Origin: Brucella daejeonensis
Lineage (GTDB): Bacteria > Pseudomonadota > Alphaproteobacteria > Rhizobiales > Rhizobiaceae
Length of the DNA: 64,000 nucleotides
NCBI RefSeq assembly: GCF_014199265.1
Contig: NZ_JACIJG010000013.1
Location: 1 to 64,000 of the forward strand
Direction of reading: 5' to 3'
Below the pieces are notes generated by a model. That model had not been told where the DNA came from. It made no database searches and saw only the letters and a program-made list of their open reading frames with translations. The position numbers were made by a program, and so were the translations under genes. This document shows positions 1 through 8,033 of the stretch, piece by piece; positions within the stretch are counted from its first letter, which is position 1; each line of letters starts with the position of its first letter.

Positions 1-357
1 TCAGACCACTAGTGGATTGAATTTGACGTTTGAATCCCGACTGAATGAGATGCCGTTTCAAACGTCAAATTCGAAAAATCCACTAGATACATAAAGTTGC
101 TAGTGGTCTTTTTGATTCCGACATTTGCTCGCCGCCTGTATCAGAGGGATGCAAATGTCGGAATCAGACCACTAGTGGATTGAATTTGACGTTTGAATCC
201 CGACTGAATGAGATGCCGTTTCAAACGTCAAATTCGAAAAATCCACTAGATACATAAAAATCCACTAGATACATAAAGTTGCTAGTGGTCTTTTTGATTC
301 CGACATTTGCCCGGCGCCCGTATCAGAGGGATGCAAATGTCGGAATCAGACCACTAG
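1..357. repeat. Tandem array of nested palindromic units
   Basis: A 163-bp unit (1-163) is repeated at 164-345, and the first 12 bases of a third unit follow at 346-357. Each unit holds several inverted repeats. In unit 1 these are 3-12 with 100-109 (AGACCACTAG), 10-19 with 77-86 (CTAGTGGATT), a 15-bp stem at 20-34 with 57-71, and a 15-bp stem at 114-128 with 151-165. The second unit is longer because of a 19-bp tandem duplication (240-258 and 259-277). There is no credible open reading frame. It resembles a non-coding palindromic mobile or extragenic repeat; I cannot name the family. Confidence 0.85.
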
Positions 358-834
358 GATCGACAAAGGTGTTCCGGTTCGCTCATCCTTGACCAGTTTG
401 GTCACGATGTAGGTGAAATAGCGTTCGATACCGATATTCTGGTCGAGAAGACGATCTATCAGCCGCTGATAGGCATCGATGTCACGGGCCATGATCATCA
501 GGAAATAATCGACGCCGCCGCCGACCGACCAGCACGACACGATTTCGGGAACGGCCGCAATCGCGCGCTCAAAACGCTCGAAATCGCTCTGGCGATGGTT
601 GCCGAGCGTGATCTGCACCATCACATGCGCGATGGGCGCGATTTTGCGATAGGCAATGCCCGCATGGTAACCCGTGACAATGCCCGCTTCCTCAAGCTTG
701 CGCAGCCGCAGCCAGCAAGGTGTGGGTGACAGCCCGACCTTTTCCGCCAGCGCGATCTTGGTGATCCGCGCATTTCCCTGCACCGCTTCAAGAATGCGAA
801 GATCAACAGCGTCGAGCTTGAGGGCGGGTTTCAT
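346..834 (-). CDS. AsnC/Lrp-family transcriptional regulator of ectoine catabolism (DoeX/AsnC type)
   Basis: 162-aa Lrp/AsnC regulator. An N-terminal helix-turn-helix (about residues 7-65) is followed by an alpha-beta RAM effector domain (about 70-150). I chose the ATG at 834 because the reading MKPALKLDAVDLRILEAV starts the family domain; the same frame stays open upstream to 993 but looks non-coding. It is divergent from eutB and lies beside ectoine genes, where AsnC/DoeX-type regulators are commonly found, so control of eut/doe genes is inferred. The last codons (LVV and the stop) are supplied by the palindromic repeat at 346-357, so the native C-terminus has probably been replaced. Confidence 0.85.
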   Translation of the reverse strand: MKPALKLDAVDLRILEAVQGNARITKIALAEKVGLSPTPCWLRLRKLEEAGIVTGYHAGIAYRKIAPIAHVMVQITLGNHRQSDFERFERAIAAVPEIVSCWSVGGGVDYFLMIMARDIDAYQRLIDRLLDQNIGIERYFTYIVTKLVKDERTGTPLSILVV

Positions 835-860
835 TCTACCGGTCCAATATGAGTGCGCAT
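831..860 (-). other. Possible 9-codon leader ORF coupled to the AsnC gene
   Basis: On the minus strand an ATG at 860 opens a 9-codon frame (MRTHIGPVE) whose TGA overlaps the AsnC start codon as ATGA. It has an AAGGAG sequence (871-876) about 10 nt upstream, whereas the AsnC ATG itself has no clear ribosome-binding site. This arrangement would allow translational coupling. Function is inferred only from layout. Confidence 0.35.
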
Positions 861-1225
861 CTACTCCATTCTCCTTGGCACGGCCATAAACTCTATTCAA
901 GGCCAGGTCGCAAAAAGTCGTTACAAGCCATGATTGTAATGATCCAATATAATCATTGACATGATCTATTTGGTCTTTCACACATAGTAGCAACGATAAA
1001 AATCAAACATATGGGGAACGAGGATGCGGCCTTATGGTTTCGCAAGGGGTGCGTTATTGCGCCTTGTTTCGGCTCGTCTGTCACGTCGCCCGGTCATGGG
1101 GCCATGGGGTCATGGGGCGCAACGTTTTCCCATGTGTTTCAGAGCATTTCCAGCAAAAGCGGAAACCGGTTTTGCGTTCGGAAATGCGTAAAAACAAATA
1201 GATAGCGCAGTAAGAGGCAGGCGAC
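835..1225. promoter_or_regulatory. Divergent promoter region between the AsnC gene and eutB
   Basis: A 391-bp gene-free stretch. It contains an AT-rich inverted repeat AATGAT-N8-ATCATT at 938-957, which could be a site for the neighbouring AsnC regulator; three tandem copies of an 8-mer (CATGGGGY, 1095-1118); and an intergenic palindrome at 1144-1187. A purine-rich ribosome-binding site (taagaggcag) precedes the GTG start of eutB. The operator role is inference. Confidence 0.4.
1142..1201. repeat. RIME/Bru-RS-like intergenic palindrome
   Basis: GCATTTCC (1144-1151) pairs with GGAAATGC (1180-1187), with a further GCAAAA/TTTTGC pairing inside. The same core with the same internal words recurs at 39207-39250 and, degenerate, at 50359-50404 and 53904-53946. 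It ends about 25 nt before the eutB start, so it lies in the untranslated leader or promoter. Confidence 0.7.
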
Positions 1226-2209
1226 GTGTCCGATATTGTTGGTCTGGGTGACATAGAAAAAGCGCGCGATCGGCTGCGAGGCCATATCGAGCGGACGCCG
1301 CTTGTGCGCTCCAAAAGCCTGAGCGACCATTCAGGCGCGCCTGTCTTTCTCAAGCTCGAAAATCTACAGCCGACTGGCAGCTTCAAACTGCGCGGTGCGA
1401 CCAACGCTATTCTCGGCATGTCGCCGGACGAGCGGAAGAACGGGCTTGTGACCGCTTCCACCGGCAATCACGGACGGGCGCTGGCTCATGCCGCATCCGC
1501 TCAAGGGCTGACGGCCACGATCTGCCTGTCATCGCTTGTGCCGCGCAACAAGGTCGAGGCCATTCGCGATCTTGGCGCTGACATCCGCATCGTTGGAAAA
1601 TCGCAGGACGATGCCATGGAGGAAGTCGCGCGCCTTGTCGCAGACGAAGGCATGAATGCCGTTCCGCCTTTTGACGACCCGCGCGTGATCGCCGGTCAGG
1701 GAACCATCGGGCTGGAAATTATCGATGATCTTCCCGACGTGGAAAACGTTCTTATTCCGCTTTCTGGCGGCGGTTTGGCGGCAGGCATCGCGGCGGCGGT
1801 CAAGGCGAAGCGCCCGCAGACCCGGATTATCGGCATTTCCATGCGAAGGGGCGCTGCGATGGATGCCAGCCTGAAGGCAGGCACGCCGGTCAATGTGGAG
1901 GAACTGGATACGCTTGCGGATTCCCTTGGCGGCGGCATCGGGCTTCAAAACCGCTGGACCTTTGCCATGTGCAGGGCGCTGCTGGACGATGTTGTCCTTC
2001 TCGATGAAGAAGAAATCGCCGCGGGCATAAGACATGCCGCATTGCAGGAAGGCCAGATTATCGAGGGCGCTGCGGCGGTCGGCATCGGCGCTCTGCTCGG
2101 CGGGAAAATCCGCCCGACCGGGCCAGCCGCCATCATCATGTCCGGCGGCAATATCGACCCGGAACAACATCGTGCAATCATGGAAGAACGCTATCGGAGG
2201 GCAGGCTGA
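1226..2209 (+). CDS. eutB: Hydroxyectoine utilization dehydratase EutB (threonine dehydratase-like)
   Basis: 327-aa fold-type II PLP enzyme of the serine/threonine dehydratase family. The PLP lysine is in GSFKLRGA (Lys54) and the phosphate-binding glycine loop is SGGGL (180-184). EutB-type enzymes are assigned to hydroxyectoine breakdown, working with EutC to turn the hydroxylated intermediate into an ectoine-pathway compound. It starts with GTG after a purine-rich ribosome-binding site. The stop overlaps the eutC ATG by one base, so translation is probably coupled. The sequence alone would also fit a generic threonine dehydratase; the neighbours eutC, doeA, doeB and ehu make EutB the better call. 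Confidence 0.88.
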   Translation: MSDIVGLGDIEKARDRLRGHIERTPLVRSKSLSDHSGAPVFLKLENLQPTGSFKLRGATNAILGMSPDERKNGLVTASTGNHGRALAHAASAQGLTATICLSSLVPRNKVEAIRDLGADIRIVGKSQDDAMEEVARLVADEGMNAVPPFDDPRVIAGQGTIGLEIIDDLPDVENVLIPLSGGGLAAGIAAAVKAKRPQTRIIGISMRRGAAMDASLKAGTPVNVEELDTLADSLGGGIGLQNRWTFAMCRALLDDVVLLDEEEIAAGIRHAALQEGQIIEGAAAVGIGALLGGKIRPTGPAAIIMSGGNIDPEQHRAIMEERYRRAG

Positions 2210-3225
2210 TGGCCGAAATGCGAATCCTGACCGAAGCCGATCTGCGCGCGATCATATCGCTCGATCTCGAAAGCATTGCCTGTGTTGAAGATGCGTTTCG
2301 CGCGCTTGCGGGCGGCGGCGTCAGTATGCCGCCCATCCTGCGGCTCGATATCCCGGCCGAACGCGGGGAAGTGGATGTCAAAACCGCCTATATTCCCGGC
2401 CTCGACAGCTTCGCCATCAAGGTAAGCCCCGGATTTTTCAACAACCCATCCATCGGCCTGCCGTCCACCAACGGGCTGATGATCCAGTTTTCCGCAAAAA
2501 CCGGGCTGATCGAGGCGCTGTTGCTGGACAATGGTTATCTGACCGATGTGCGCACGGCTGCGGCAGGCGCAGTCGCCGCAAAATATCTGGCCCGCGATAA
2601 TGCAAGCGTGGCTACGATTTTCGGTGCCGGAATGCAGGCGAAATTACAGTTGCAGGCGCTCGCGCTGGTGCGTCCGATCACCGAAGCCCGCATCTGGGCG
2701 CGCGATCATGATAAGGCGGAACATGTAGCGCGAGAGCTGACGGAAAAGCTCGGCTTCCCGGTCAAAGCGATCGAGGATGCACGAGATGCCTGTCGCGGCT
2801 CCGATATCGTCGTCACGACGACACCTTCGGAAAGCCCGCTCATCAAAGCCGATTGGCTGGAGGCGGGACAGCATATTACGGCCATGGGCTCGGACGCCGA
2901 GCACAAGAACGAACTTGATCCGGCGATTTTCGGACTTCCGGTCATCTATGTCGCGGACAGTCTGAACCAGACCCGCAGGCTTGGGGAACTGCATCACGCC
3001 ATAACGACCGGCGTCGTCAAGGCCGATGCGCCTTTCCCCGAACTTGGCCGGATCATCCTGGATGCAGATACGGTGCAACGCGACCCCGATGCCATCACAG
3101 TGTGCGATCTGACGGGGACCGGCGTTCAGGACACGGCCATCGCCCGCCTCGCCACACAACGCGCTAGCCTTCGCGATGCCGGGGCAAAGATTGATTCAAG
3201 CAAAAACGCAGGAGCCAGCCGATGA
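2209..3225 (+). CDS. eutC: Ectoine utilization protein EutC (ornithine cyclodeaminase/mu-crystallin family)
   Basis: 338-aa NAD(P)-dependent enzyme of the ornithine cyclodeaminase/mu-crystallin family. The conserved stretch DNGYLTDVRTAAAGAV lies at 107-122 and the Rossmann motif GAGMQA at 139-144; Lys71 sits in the usual substrate region. In ectoine clusters this family is paired with EutB for hydroxyectoine conversion. It overlaps eutB by one base and doeA by four (ATGA), which indicates a tightly coupled operon. The precise reaction is not readable from the sequence. Confidence 0.87.
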   Translation: MAEMRILTEADLRAIISLDLESIACVEDAFRALAGGGVSMPPILRLDIPAERGEVDVKTAYIPGLDSFAIKVSPGFFNNPSIGLPSTNGLMIQFSAKTGLIEALLLDNGYLTDVRTAAAGAVAAKYLARDNASVATIFGAGMQAKLQLQALALVRPITEARIWARDHDKAEHVARELTEKLGFPVKAIEDARDACRGSDIVVTTTPSESPLIKADWLEAGQHITAMGSDAEHKNELDPAIFGLPVIYVADSLNQTRRLGELHHAITTGVVKADAPFPELGRIILDADTVQRDPDAITVCDLTGTGVQDTAIARLATQRASLRDAGAKIDSSKNAGASR

Positions 3226-4400
3226 GTGGGGAACTCAATTTCACCCGCGCGGAATATGATCAGCGAATTGCCCGGACACGCCGCGCCATGGAGAAAGCGG
3301 GTTTTGACGTCATCATCGTCACCGACCCTTCCAACATGCATTGGCTGACGGGTTATGACGGCTGGTCCTTTTATGTCCATCAGTGCGTCGTGCTGGCCAT
3401 GGACGGCGAGCCGATCTGGTATGGTCGCGGGCAGGACGGCAATGGCGCAAAACGCACGGCGTGGATCAGTCATGACAGCATCGTCGGCTATCCCGATCAT
3501 TATGTGCAGTCGCTTGAACGGCACCCGATGGATCTGCTGGCTTCCATTCTCGAAGAGAAGGGCTGGGGCAACAAGACCATTGCCGTCGAATTCGATAATT
3601 ACTGGTACACCGCAGCCGCCCATCACGCTTTGCAGAAGCATCTGCCGAATGCGCGGTTCAAGGATGCGCAAGGGCTCGTCAACTGGCAGCGGGCTGTCAA
3701 AAGCCCGACCGAAATAGATTATATGCGCAAGGCTGGCCGCATCGTGGAAGCCATGCACCGGCGTATCGTCGAAAAGATTGAGCCGGGTATGCGCAAATGC
3801 GATCTCGTGGCCGAAATCTACGATGCCGGAACGCGCGGCGTTGATGATTTTGGCGGCGATTATCCGGCAATCGTTCCGCTTTTGCCATCGGGCGCCGATG
3901 CTTCGGCACCGCATCTCACCTGGAACGACCTGCCGATGAAATCGGGCGAGGGTACGTTCTTCGAGATCGCCGGGTGCTATAAACGATATCACTGCCCGTT
4001 GTCGCGCACCGTATTTCTCGGCAAGCCGACACAGGCCTTCCTCGATGCCGAAAAAGCGACGCTGGAGGGGATGGAAGCCGGGCTTGCGGCAGCGCGTCCG
4101 GGCAATACATGCGAGGACATTGCCAATGGTTTCTTCGCGGTGCTGAAGAAATACGGGATCGTCAAGGACAACCGCACCGGCTATTCGATCGGTTTGTCTT
4201 ACCCGCCGGATTGGGGCGAGCGCACGATGAGCCTGCGTCCCGGCGATCGCACGGAACTGCAACCGGGCATGACTTTCCACTTCATGACAGGTCTCTGGCT
4301 GGAGACGATGGGCCTCGAAATTACCGAGAGCATCGTCATTACGCAAACCGGCGTCGAATGCCTGTCGAACGTGCCGCGCAAGCTGGTCGTAAAGGATTAG
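3222..4400 (+). CDS. doeA: Ectoine hydrolase DoeA/EutD
   Basis: 392-aa protein of the M24 (creatinase/prolidase-like) family: an N-terminal creatinase-type domain (about 1-160) and a C-terminal pita-bread domain (about 165-390). DoeA opens the ectoine pyrimidine ring to N-acetyl-diaminobutyrate in the cytosol, and its product feeds DoeB. The length matches DoeA and the features NMHWLTGYDGWSFYVHQ (about 38-54) and GCYKRYHCPLSRT in the pita-bread fold are retained. It is coupled to eutC by an ATGA overlap. A 110-bp gap containing a palindrome separates it from doeB. Confidence 0.93.
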   Translation: MSGELNFTRAEYDQRIARTRRAMEKAGFDVIIVTDPSNMHWLTGYDGWSFYVHQCVVLAMDGEPIWYGRGQDGNGAKRTAWISHDSIVGYPDHYVQSLERHPMDLLASILEEKGWGNKTIAVEFDNYWYTAAAHHALQKHLPNARFKDAQGLVNWQRAVKSPTEIDYMRKAGRIVEAMHRRIVEKIEPGMRKCDLVAEIYDAGTRGVDDFGGDYPAIVPLLPSGADASAPHLTWNDLPMKSGEGTFFEIAGCYKRYHCPLSRTVFLGKPTQAFLDAEKATLEGMEAGLAAARPGNTCEDIANGFFAVLKKYGIVKDNRTGYSIGLSYPPDWGERTMSLRPGDRTELQPGMTFHFMTGLWLETMGLEITESIVITQTGVECLSNVPRKLVVKD

Positions 4401-4447
4401 AGCATGATCCCAAAAAGTGGGAACCGGTTTTTGGAAAAGATCATGCT
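4401..4447. repeat. Intergenic palindrome between doeA and doeB
   Basis: AGCATGATC (4401-4409) pairs with GATCATGCT (4439-4447), beginning directly after the doeA stop codon. The interior word GGGAACCGGTTTTTGG resembles Rhizobiales RIME-type repeats. In RNA it would form a strong hairpin inside the operon and could protect the upstream message or reduce read-through; that effect is inference. Confidence 0.7.
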
Positions 4448-4510
4448 CAAACAAAAGGTTAGAGCGGGATTGTGTTTCAACTTAAATGCATACCACTCTA
4501 GGACGGCAAC

Positions 4511-5539
4511 ATGATGCACGCTTCGCCTCCTTCCCGTCCTTCACCGATCACGCCGACCGTCGATCTCAATCGCGACGGCGTGCAGCATGGCCATCTGCGT
4601 CTGCCATGGTCGCGGGATGATTCCGCCTGGGGATCGTTGATGTTGCCAATTTGCGTGATCCGCAATGGTGACGGCCCTACCGCTCTTCTGACAGGCGGCA
4701 ATCACGGCGACGAATATGAAGGTCCGGTGGCGCTTTACGATCTTGCCGCCAATCTCAGGCCCGAGCAGATCAATGGCCGCGTCATTATCGTGCCTGCGAT
4801 GAATTTCCCCGCTTTTCTGGCGGGAACGCGGACCTCTCCCATCGACAAGGGCAATCTCAACCGCAGCTTTCCGGGACGCCCGGATGGTTCGGTCACGGAA
4901 AAGATCGCGGACTATTTCACCCGCTATCTCTTGCCCGCCGCCGACATCGTGATGGATTTCCATTCAGGCGGGCGGACACTGGATTTTATTCCCTATGCCG
5001 CAGCCCATGCATTGCCGGATACGGCGCAGGAAACCCGCTGCTTCGCCGCCGTCAAAGCCTTTTCCGCACCGTTTTCCATGCGGATGATGGAGATCGATGC
5101 CGTTGGCATGTACGATACCACCGCCGAAGAAGCCGGAAAGGTCTTCGTGACCACCGAGCTTTCCGGTGGCGGCACGATTTCGGCCCGCACGGCTGGAATT
5201 GCCAAGCGCGGCATTCGCAATCTTTTGCGACATGCGGGGATTCTGGAAGGTGCGGTCGAGTTGTCGCCGACCACCTGGCTCGATATGCCGTCGCAGGAAT
5301 GTTTCGGCTTTGCCGATGCGGACGGCCTTTTGGAGCCTCTGGTTGATTTGGGCGCTAAGCTTCGCAAAGGTGATCTCATCGCCCGCGTTCATCCCGTGAC
5401 GCGCACGGGAGCCGCGCCGCAGGAATATCGTGCGGCACTCGACGGCATACTCGCTGCCCGTCATTTCCCGGGCCTGATCAAAATGGGCGATTGCCTGTCA
5501 GTCATCGCGACAATCAGCGAGGAGCCAACGTCGCAATAA
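4511..5539 (+). CDS. doeB: N-alpha-acetyl-L-2,4-diaminobutyrate deacetylase DoeB/EutE
   Basis: 342-aa zinc hydrolase of the succinylglutamate desuccinylase/aspartoacylase family. Zinc ligands are visible in GGNHGDEYEG (His65, Glu68) and DFHSGG (His151); Glu216 in TTELSGGG is the likely general base and NLNRSFPGR (115-123) is the substrate-side loop. It removes acetate from the DoeA product to give L-2,4-diaminobutyrate. The protein has the usual family length. It starts 110 bp after doeA, the widest gap so far in this otherwise tightly packed operon. Confidence 0.93.
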   Translation: MMHASPPSRPSPITPTVDLNRDGVQHGHLRLPWSRDDSAWGSLMLPICVIRNGDGPTALLTGGNHGDEYEGPVALYDLAANLRPEQINGRVIIVPAMNFPAFLAGTRTSPIDKGNLNRSFPGRPDGSVTEKIADYFTRYLLPAADIVMDFHSGGRTLDFIPYAAAHALPDTAQETRCFAAVKAFSAPFSMRMMEIDAVGMYDTTAEEAGKVFVTTELSGGGTISARTAGIAKRGIRNLLRHAGILEGAVELSPTTWLDMPSQECFGFADADGLLEPLVDLGAKLRKGDLIARVHPVTRTGAAPQEYRAALDGILAARHFPGLIKMGDCLSVIATISEEPTSQ

Positions 5540-5609
5540 GCCGACAATACCACCGAATTGACAAGCCGGAGCAACAGACAACCGGCATTCATACAGAGGA
5601 GTGAACACC

Positions 5610-6473
5610 ATGCGCATGAAACTGAACTCAATCTCGACACTGCTTTCCGCCGCAGCCTTCCTGGCACTGGCCGTCCCGTCACAGGCCGTCACGATCGATG
5701 ACCTGAAAAGCGCCGGATTTGTCCGGGGGGCAACCGCAAACGAAGTGCCCTATGGCTATATGGACGCAAGCGGAGCGGCCAAGGGGATCGGTCCCGATGT
5801 CGCCCTGGCCATTTTCAAGAAGCTCGGCATTGAGGAAGTCGACTGGACCGTCACGCCATTCGGCTCGCTCATCCCCGGCCTGAAGGCAAAACGCTTTGAA
5901 TTCGTTGCCGCGGAACAGAATGTCCTGCCGGACCGCTGCAAGCAGGTCCAGTTCACGGTCGCAAATTCCAGCTATGGCGAAGGTCTTCTGGTGCCGAAAG
6001 GCAATCCGAAGAACATCCATTCCTATGATGACATCAAGAAAGATCCATCGCTGAAAGTGGCCATCGTCTCGGGTGCGGACCAGATCGATTTCCTGCATGG
6101 AATGGGGATCGATGAATCCCAGATCGTCATGATCCAGGGCAATGCCGATGCGCCTTCGACGGTGCAGACGGGCCGCGCCGACGCCTATGCGGCGACAGAA
6201 TTGACCGTTGCCAAGCTCGTTGAAAATTCGCCCCAGCTCGAACAAGCGAGCCCTTTCACCGACCCGGTCGTGGATGGAAAATCCGCGCGCAGTTTCGGTG
6301 CCTTCAGCTTCCGCCCGGAAGACAAGGAATTCTATGAGGCCTTCAACAACGAACTGATCGCGTTCAAGAAGACCGACGACTACAAGAAAATCCTGATGAC
6401 CTACGGGCTAAGCGAAGAAAGTGTTGAAGCCGCGCGCACCGTCGATACGGCGAGCCTCTGCAACGCAAAGTAA
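5610..6473 (+). CDS. ehuB: Ectoine/hydroxyectoine ABC transporter substrate-binding protein EhuB
   Basis: 287-aa periplasmic solute-binding protein of the family 3 (polar amino acid type). A Sec signal peptide covers about residues 1-27 (basic MRMK, hydrophobic core, then SQA-VTIDD). GAGGAG at about 5596-5601 lies 8 nt before the ATG at 5610, so I prefer it to the in-frame GTG at 5601. EhuB captures ectoine or hydroxyectoine and hands it to EhuC/EhuD. The neighbouring doe/eut genes fix the substrate, which the binding-protein sequence alone would not. Confidence 0.9.
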   Translation: MRMKLNSISTLLSAAAFLALAVPSQAVTIDDLKSAGFVRGATANEVPYGYMDASGAAKGIGPDVALAIFKKLGIEEVDWTVTPFGSLIPGLKAKRFEFVAAEQNVLPDRCKQVQFTVANSSYGEGLLVPKGNPKNIHSYDDIKKDPSLKVAIVSGADQIDFLHGMGIDESQIVMIQGNADAPSTVQTGRADAYAATELTVAKLVENSPQLEQASPFTDPVVDGKSARSFGAFSFRPEDKEFYEAFNNELIAFKKTDDYKKILMTYGLSEESVEAARTVDTASLCNAK

Positions 6474-6523
6474 TGCACCTTGCCGTCTGCCGGGCCTGAG
6501 AGCCTGTTCCAAAAGTCGCCATG

Positions 6524-6614
6524 AGCGGCTGCAAATGGCAATTTCTTGCGTTCCGGTGCTCATGTACCCAAAAGTACATTGCGCTCCGGTACTCGGAAAT
6601 CACCATTTTCGCGC
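6524..6614 (+). repeat. ~91-bp intergenic repeat, copy 1 (between ehuB and ehuC)
   Basis: The stretch from AGCGGCTGCAAATGGC to TCACCATTTTCGCG includes a GTACccaaaaGTAC core (6564-6576) and is found again in inverted orientation at 60271-60366. It fills much of the 211-bp gap between ehuB and ehuC, the only long gap among the transporter genes. No coding potential. Confidence 0.75.
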
Positions 6615-6684
6615 GCGCATGTCGCTTTTTGATTCAGTCTCTGAGGACGGCCCGGCAGGTTTATCTCAGACGGGAGAGGACCAT

Positions 6685-7344
6685 ATGCACTGGACGGAAT
6701 ATCTTCCCGCCCTTTTCAAAGGGGCCCAAGTCACGGTTGTCCTTGCACTCAGTTCGATGGCCATCGGTGCGATGCTGGCATTCGCGGCGGGCATTGCCCG
6801 ATTTGCCGGCGGGCCGATCCTGTCTGCGATTGCGGTGATCTATATCGAGATTTTTCGCGGGACATCGCTGCTGGTACAGCTTTTCTGGCTTTACTACGCC
6901 TTGCCCCTGATCGGCATTTCCTTCGATCCGATCACCACCGGCATTATGGGGCTTGGCCTCAATATCGGCGCCTACGGCGCGGAAGTGGTGCGCGGCGCAT
7001 TGCAGGCAGTGCCGGAGGCGCAGCATGAAGCGGCGCGCGCGCTCAATTTCAGCAAGGTCCACACCCTGTTTCATATCGTGCTGCCGCAGGCTGTTGTCGA
7101 AATGATGCCTGCTTTCGGCAATCTCGCCATACACAATCTCAAGGACACTGCCCTTGCATCCCTGATCGCGATCAGCGACCTGACGTTCCAGGCGCAGCGC
7201 CTGCGCAATCTGACGCTCGACAATGTGACGATCTACTCACTGACATTGCTTGGCTATTTCGCCATGGCGCTTGTCCTTGCCGCAGCCATTCGCTGGATCG
7301 AACGACGTCTTCGTCGCGGAACAATGGCCGGAGGTTTCGCATGA
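6685..7344 (+). CDS. ehuC: Ectoine/hydroxyectoine ABC transporter permease EhuC
   Basis: 219-aa inner-membrane permease of the polar amino-acid (HisM/GlnP) family with about five membrane segments. The EAA loop is at about residues 115-140 (VPEAQHEAARALNFS), the contact site for EhuA. A GGGAGAGG ribosome-binding site just before the ATG at 6685 sets the start; the frame is open upstream to 6421 but overlaps ehuB and a repeat. The stop overlaps the ehuD start (ATGA). Confidence 0.9.
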   Translation: MHWTEYLPALFKGAQVTVVLALSSMAIGAMLAFAAGIARFAGGPILSAIAVIYIEIFRGTSLLVQLFWLYYALPLIGISFDPITTGIMGLGLNIGAYGAEVVRGALQAVPEAQHEAARALNFSKVHTLFHIVLPQAVVEMMPAFGNLAIHNLKDTALASLIAISDLTFQAQRLRNLTLDNVTIYSLTLLGYFAMALVLAAAIRWIERRLRRGTMAGGFA

Positions 7345-8033
7345 TTTACGGTTACGCCTGGGACACCTCGTCCACGCTATCCTTCGCCATTTCCATACTG
7401 CCGATTCTGGCAATCGGCCTGACGGTTACCCTCAAGGCGGCTGCGACCGGCTTTGCCATCGCGCTGGTGCTTGGCCTTGTCTTTGCGCTGCTGCGCCGCA
7501 GCCCATACGCGATCATCTCATGGCCGACGGTTGTCGTCGTCGAGTTTCTTCGCGACACGCCGCTGCTGGTCCAGCTGTTTTTCCTCTATTACGTCTTGCC
7601 GGTCTACGGGATCGTGCTGCCCGCATTCCTGACCGGCGCTCTGGCGCTCGGCCTGCAATATTCGGCCTACACATCCGAGGTCTATCGCGGTGGCATCGAC
7701 GCCATTCCACGCGGCCAGTGGGAAGCGGCGCGCGCGCTGAACCTCACCGCCTGGCGCACCTACCGCGATATCGTCATCCCGCAGGCCGTGCCCCGCATCA
7801 TCCCTGCGATGGGGAACTATCTTGTCTCCATGTTGAAAGAAACGCCGGTCCTGTCGGTCGTCAGCATCGTTGACATGCTCAATCTTGCCAATCTGATCGG
7901 CGACCGCACCTTTGAATATCTGGTGCCGCTATCGATGGTCGGTTTGATCTTCCTCGTCCTGACGCTCATCTGCTCGGCGCTCATACGCCTGCTCGAACGC
8001 ACACTTCCAAAGAACGGGATCGCTCTCAAATGA
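7341..8033 (+). CDS. ehuD: Ectoine/hydroxyectoine ABC transporter permease EhuD
   Basis: 230-aa second permease of the importer, same family as EhuC. It has about five hydrophobic segments and an EAA loop near residues 120-140 ([15 protein letters not shown]). It overlaps ehuC by four bases upstream and ehuA by four downstream (both ATGA), so the three membrane and ATPase subunits are translationally coupled. EhuC and EhuD probably form a heterodimeric channel. Confidence 0.9.
   Translation: MIYGYAWDTSSTLSFAISILPILAIGLTVTLKAAATGFAIALVLGLVFALLRRSPYAIISWPTVVVVEFLRDTPLLVQLFFLYYVLPVYGIVLPAFLTGALALGLQYSAYTSEVYRGGIDAIPRGQWEAARALNLTAWRTYRDIVIPQAVPRIIPAMGNYLVSMLKETPVLSVVSIVDMLNLANLIGDRTFEYLVPLSMVGLIFLVLTLICSALIRLLERTLPKNGIALK

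Noticed and set aside
1..345. Possible CRISPR array at the left end
   Set aside because: The repeated units are 163-182 bp palindromes, not 25-40 bp repeats with unique spacers, and no cas gene is nearby.
3126..4454. 442-codon minus-strand open frame opposite doeA
   Set aside because: It is the antisense of a clearly identified ectoine hydrolase; composition (His/Arg/Phe-rich) is typical of antisense frames in GC-rich DNA.
4461..4500. Second hairpin-like stretch before doeB (AGAGCGGGATT...CACTCTAG)
   Set aside because: Only a few bases pair; too weak to separate from the adjacent palindrome as a feature.
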